In this document: in pieces, positions 62,020-63,943 of the stretch | Position numbering within the stretch: the first letter of the stretch is position 1 | How the letters are laid out: each line of letters opens with the position of its first letter | Origin: Lentisphaerota bacterium | GTDB lineage: Bacteria; Verrucomicrobiota; Lentisphaeria; Victivallales; Victivallaceae | Reading direction: 5' to 3' | Assembly: GCA_015061525.1 (NCBI GenBank) | Contig: SUWK01000006.1 | Location: 1-63,943, forward strand | DNA: 63,943 nucleotides | Translations under genes and position numbers: made by a program | The notes under the pieces: generated by a model | Databases searched by the model: none | Told to the model about the DNA's origin: nothing | The model's input: only the letters and a program-made list of their open reading frames with translations

Positions 62020-62055
62020 CGCTGCGCTCCTTGTCGACTCCCGCCACCCCGACCA
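62020..62055. repeat. 36-bp direct repeat resembling a tRNA 3' end, copy 2
   Basis: Identical over 36 bp to 61684-61719, again ending CCACCCCGACCA, but here not followed by a T run. Confidence 0.85.
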
Positions 62056-62163
62056 GCTATTCTGTTCTCTATAATCTATCCCCAGCCAGATGATCTTCTT
62101 TTGAAAGTTGCTGGACAACCGTAAAATAAGATCATAAAAAATCAAATTTTAATAAAAAAACAC

Positions 62164-62192
62164 TTGCAAAACAACTTTTCCGGTGATAAAGT
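62164..62192 (+). promoter_or_regulatory. promoter of the LacI-type gene
   Basis: TTGCAA (62164-62169), 17 bp, TAAAGT (62187-62192). Confidence 0.6.
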
Positions 62193-62204
62193 AATGGTGT
62201 AGGA

Positions 62205-62224
62205 AAATTAAAACGTTTTAATTT
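62205..62224. promoter_or_regulatory. LacI-family operator
   Basis: A perfect 20-bp palindrome with the core AAAACGTTTT, the central CG being typical of LacI-family sites. It lies just downstream of the promoter and 18 bp before the regulator's ATG, which suggests autoregulation. Confidence 0.82.
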
Positions 62225-62242
62225 CGTAAAAGGGTTCCCCGC

Positions 62243-63207
62243 ATGGCTACAACCTTAAAACAGCTTGCTGCCGAGCTGCATCTTTCACCGGCGACAGTCA
62301 GTCTGGCACTGAGAAACAGTCCGTTAATTGCCGAAAAAACGAAAGAAAAAGTATGTGCCCTCGCTGAGAAAAGAAATTATATCAAAAGCAATCTCGGAGT
62401 TGCTTTGCAAGCCGGTAAAAGCCGGATCATCGGCTATCTGATCGATGGTATCACCAATACCTTCTACAATGAAGTCCTGCAGGGTGCCGGCGATATGGCT
62501 CCGCAGCTGGATTACGGTTTACTCATTGGTTGGGCAGGTTCCAATGACCGGATCAATGAACAGCAGATCCGTTTGATGCTGGAAAAAGATGTGGATGCGC
62601 TGATTGTTTCCGAACACAATAACCGGATCAGTAAATACCTGGACCGCTTCGCTTCCCGCCGCAAACCGGTAGTGTACTGTACTGTACCTGTGAAGCTCCG
62701 GGACCATTTTCTTCAGTGATTTCTGATGATGTCGCCGCCGGTGAAATGGCGATCGATACGTTATATGAATTCGGTCACCGGCAGATCGCAATTTCCAACA
62801 AATGGCAGAAACGCTGGCAGGGAATGACAGCACGAAGCAAAAAACTGGGCGTAAATTTCACAAGTTATCTGGATTTGAATGAGATTCTGCCGCTGCTGAA
62901 ACGCGCTCCGGGGGTTACTGCGATCGCAGCATACGATGATATGGAAGCCTGCGATATTCTGTATCTTTTACGATCAAATGGTTACCGGGTCCCGGATGAC
63001 ATTTCGGTAATCGGTTTTGACGGTCTGCCCATCGGCAACCGGGACGAAATTCAGTTGACAACCATTGCCCAACAGCGGCAAACCCTGGGAACTCAGGCGG
63101 TGATTCTGGCAGCTGATTTGATCGAAAAACGACGGAACAAACCGGAAACAGTTGTTCTCAGTCCGAAAAAAATCATTCGTAAAACAGTTGCTCTATGCAA
63201 AAGATAA
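62243..63207 (+). pseudogene. LacI-family regulator broken by a 5-bp tandem duplication
   Basis: The first part (62243-62719, 158 residues) has the LacI helix-turn-helix (LKQLAAELHLSPATVSLAL) and the start of the sugar-binding domain. The rest of that domain lies in another frame, up to 63207 (EFGHRQIAISN, VPDDISVIGFDGLP, LTTIAQQ). The break is at GTACT-GTACT-GTAC (62674-62687): removing one GTACT restores one open frame of about 319 residues running through CTCEAPGPFSSVISDD. The gene is therefore either inactivated or phase-variable at this repeat. The intact operator and promoter suggest recent loss. It probably controlled the DUF4434 gene after it. Confidence 0.82.
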
Positions 63208-63219
63208 AAGGAAAAATTA

Positions 63220-63852
63220 ATGCGCATTACCGGTACATTTCTCGACGAAATAAGTTTTGACATCCCGCATCATAACTGGGGTATGGCAGAATGGGACAAA
63301 GATTTCCGGGTCATGCGTGCCATCGGTATCAAGCGGGTGATAATGATCCGTTGCGCCAGCGGCAGTTTCATGACCTATAATTCCAAAGTCATTCCGCGGT
63401 ACAATAAAAATTTCGTCATGCATACTCCCCCGGTGGATCTGGTGGATATGTTTCTGACTCTGGCAGAAAAATATGAGATGGAGTTTTATTTCGGCACCTG
63501 GCACTTCACGCCGGATTGCTGTATATATTGGAATGATCCGGAACTTTTCCGGCAGGAAGCTCAGGTCAATATTGATATCATTTCAGAAGTACAGGATCTC
63601 TATGGCGACCGGAAAGCCTTCAAAGGATGGTATCTGACTCACGAGGTCGCAACAAATAATCCCGGCACGATCGAATTGTTCCTTAAACAGGGTGGACACG
63701 CCAAGCAGATCTCCGGCGGCAAACCGACTCTGATCTCGCCCTACTTTGCTGGAACCAAAGCTCACGGCGGTTCAAGCAACAGCCGTTACCGCGCCCGGAG
63801 CATTGAAGAGCACACTGCGGATGATGTGACCCCAAAAAATTGGACGGATTAA
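63220..63852 (+). pseudogene. DUF4434 protein gene truncated by an IS element
   Basis: A 210-residue open frame starting MRITGTFLDEISFDIPHHNW, which I recognise as DUF4434-like (a TIM-barrel glycosidase-like family common in Lentisphaerota and Bacteroidetes). Family members are usually above 300 residues. Here the native sequence ends near DDV (about 63825-63830), and the last residues and stop come from the IS3-type sequence. AGGAAA precedes the ATG. It lies 12 bp after the LacI gene, so the two formed one unit. Enzymatic function is not established. Confidence 0.72.
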
Positions 63853-63943
63853 TTACATGGAATGGGCTCGGAATTCAACCGGGCTCATTCCGTTTAGCCT
63901 TAAAGATACTCTTCCATTGTTGAAATAGCAAATATATTCTTCA
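63825..63943 (-). mobile_element. right-hand end of an IS3-family insertion sequence (partial)
   Basis: The element begins with a TG-type terminal repeat, TGTGACCCCAAAAAATTGG (from 63825 or 63827), and carries the 3' end of a transposase on the minus strand. It runs off the window, so the other end and the target duplication cannot be seen. Confidence 0.75.
63853..63943 (-). CDS. IS3-family transposase, C-terminal end (partial)
   Basis: The visible C-terminal 29 residues read EEYICYFNNGRVSLRLNG and then MSPVEFRAHSM before the stop at 63853-63855. This matches the end of the IS3 OrfB integrase domain (YIxYYNxxRxxxxLxxxSPxEFR). The N-terminal part lies beyond the window. The second Y of YY is F here. 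Confidence 0.85.
   Translation of the reverse strand, partial: EEYICYFNNGRVSLRLNGMSPVEFRAHSM

Larger units (their letters stand above)
61509..62163. other. non-coding, repeat-rich region behind tRNA-Pro
   Basis: About 650 bp without a credible gene. It is full of short inverted repeats (for example AAAAGCCGCAGGCTTTT, GAAGACGCAAGTCTTC, CCGCCTGCGGCGG) and contains two copies of a 36-bp tRNA-end-like repeat. Open frames here are low-complexity (repeated SLRSLSTPATP) and read through these repeats. It resembles a graveyard of integrations at the tRNA 3' end. Confidence 0.7.

Noticed and set aside
61571-62124. Several small open frames behind tRNA-Pro
   Set aside because: Low-complexity translations of short repeats that recur in two frames (SLRSLSTPATP); no ribosome site.

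Overview
The window looks like a piece of chromosome from a Gram-negative, probably anaerobic member of the PVC group, most likely Lentisphaerota (Victivallis-like). This is inferred, not proven. The evidence is LPS synthesis (KdsB, a Kdo/InaA-type kinase homologue), meso-DAP peptidoglycan ligase (MurE with a DNPR motif), an Rnf complex, a long pseudopilin operon, a TIGR04073-like exosortase-associated protein, a DUF4434 protein next to a LacI-type regulator, and a very large AIDA-repeat surface protein. Promoters are easy to read: most are TTGAAA/TTGACA, 16-17 bp, TATATT/TATAGT.

Layout. 0-4.4 kb: short direct repeats, a MarR-type regulator and two tandem secretin-like outer-membrane proteins. 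4.5-15.6 kb: housekeeping genes (pnuC, M24 peptidase, plsY, TIGR04073-like protein, ychF, dksA-like, lspA, nnr, comEC-like, GT-C glycosyltransferase, tRNA-Thr, InaA-like kinase). 15.6-22.6 kb: a four-gene pseudopilin operon ending in a 1228-residue GspK-like protein, then thiN and rpsU. 22.6-28.9 kb, minus strand: Lrp-like sensor domain, lipoprotein, murF, murE, an S-adenosylhomocysteine-hydrolase-like protein and an MTA/SAH deaminase, the last five translationally coupled or directly abutting. 29.1-33.5 kb: a 1475-residue protein joining a snapalysin/metzincin-like zinc protease motif, AIDA-type repeats and RTX repeats. 33.9-35.5 kb: purD with an extra C-terminal membrane domain. 35.7-41.3 kb: a TM1266-family regulator coupled to rnfABCDGE. 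41.4-51.7 kb: a TPR protein, a repeat-rich single-pass membrane protein with four DTRTR motifs, kdsB, a histidine phosphatase, malic enzyme, hflX and a huge secreted coiled-coil/TPR protein. 51.7-60.3 kb: carbohydrate genes (N-acyl-D-amino-acid deacylase, GH13-GH133 debranching enzyme, esterase, PocR/AraC regulator, sugar kinase). 60.4-63.9 kb: two Hsp20 genes, tRNA-Pro followed by a repeat-rich non-coding region with tRNA-end-like copies, a frameshifted LacI gene, and a DUF4434 gene cut by an IS3-family element that runs off the window.

Working together: the secretins and pseudopilins could belong to one type II/IV-pilus-like envelope machine although no ATPase or platform protein is present here. 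Rnf links ferredoxin and NADH to an ion gradient under a probable hydrogenase-linked regulator. The MTA/SAH deaminase and SAHH-like protein may form a methyl-cycle salvage route through S-inosylhomocysteine. The most unusual objects are the protease-AIDA-RTX protein, the PurD-membrane fusion, the DTRTR membrane protein and the TM1266-Rnf operon.
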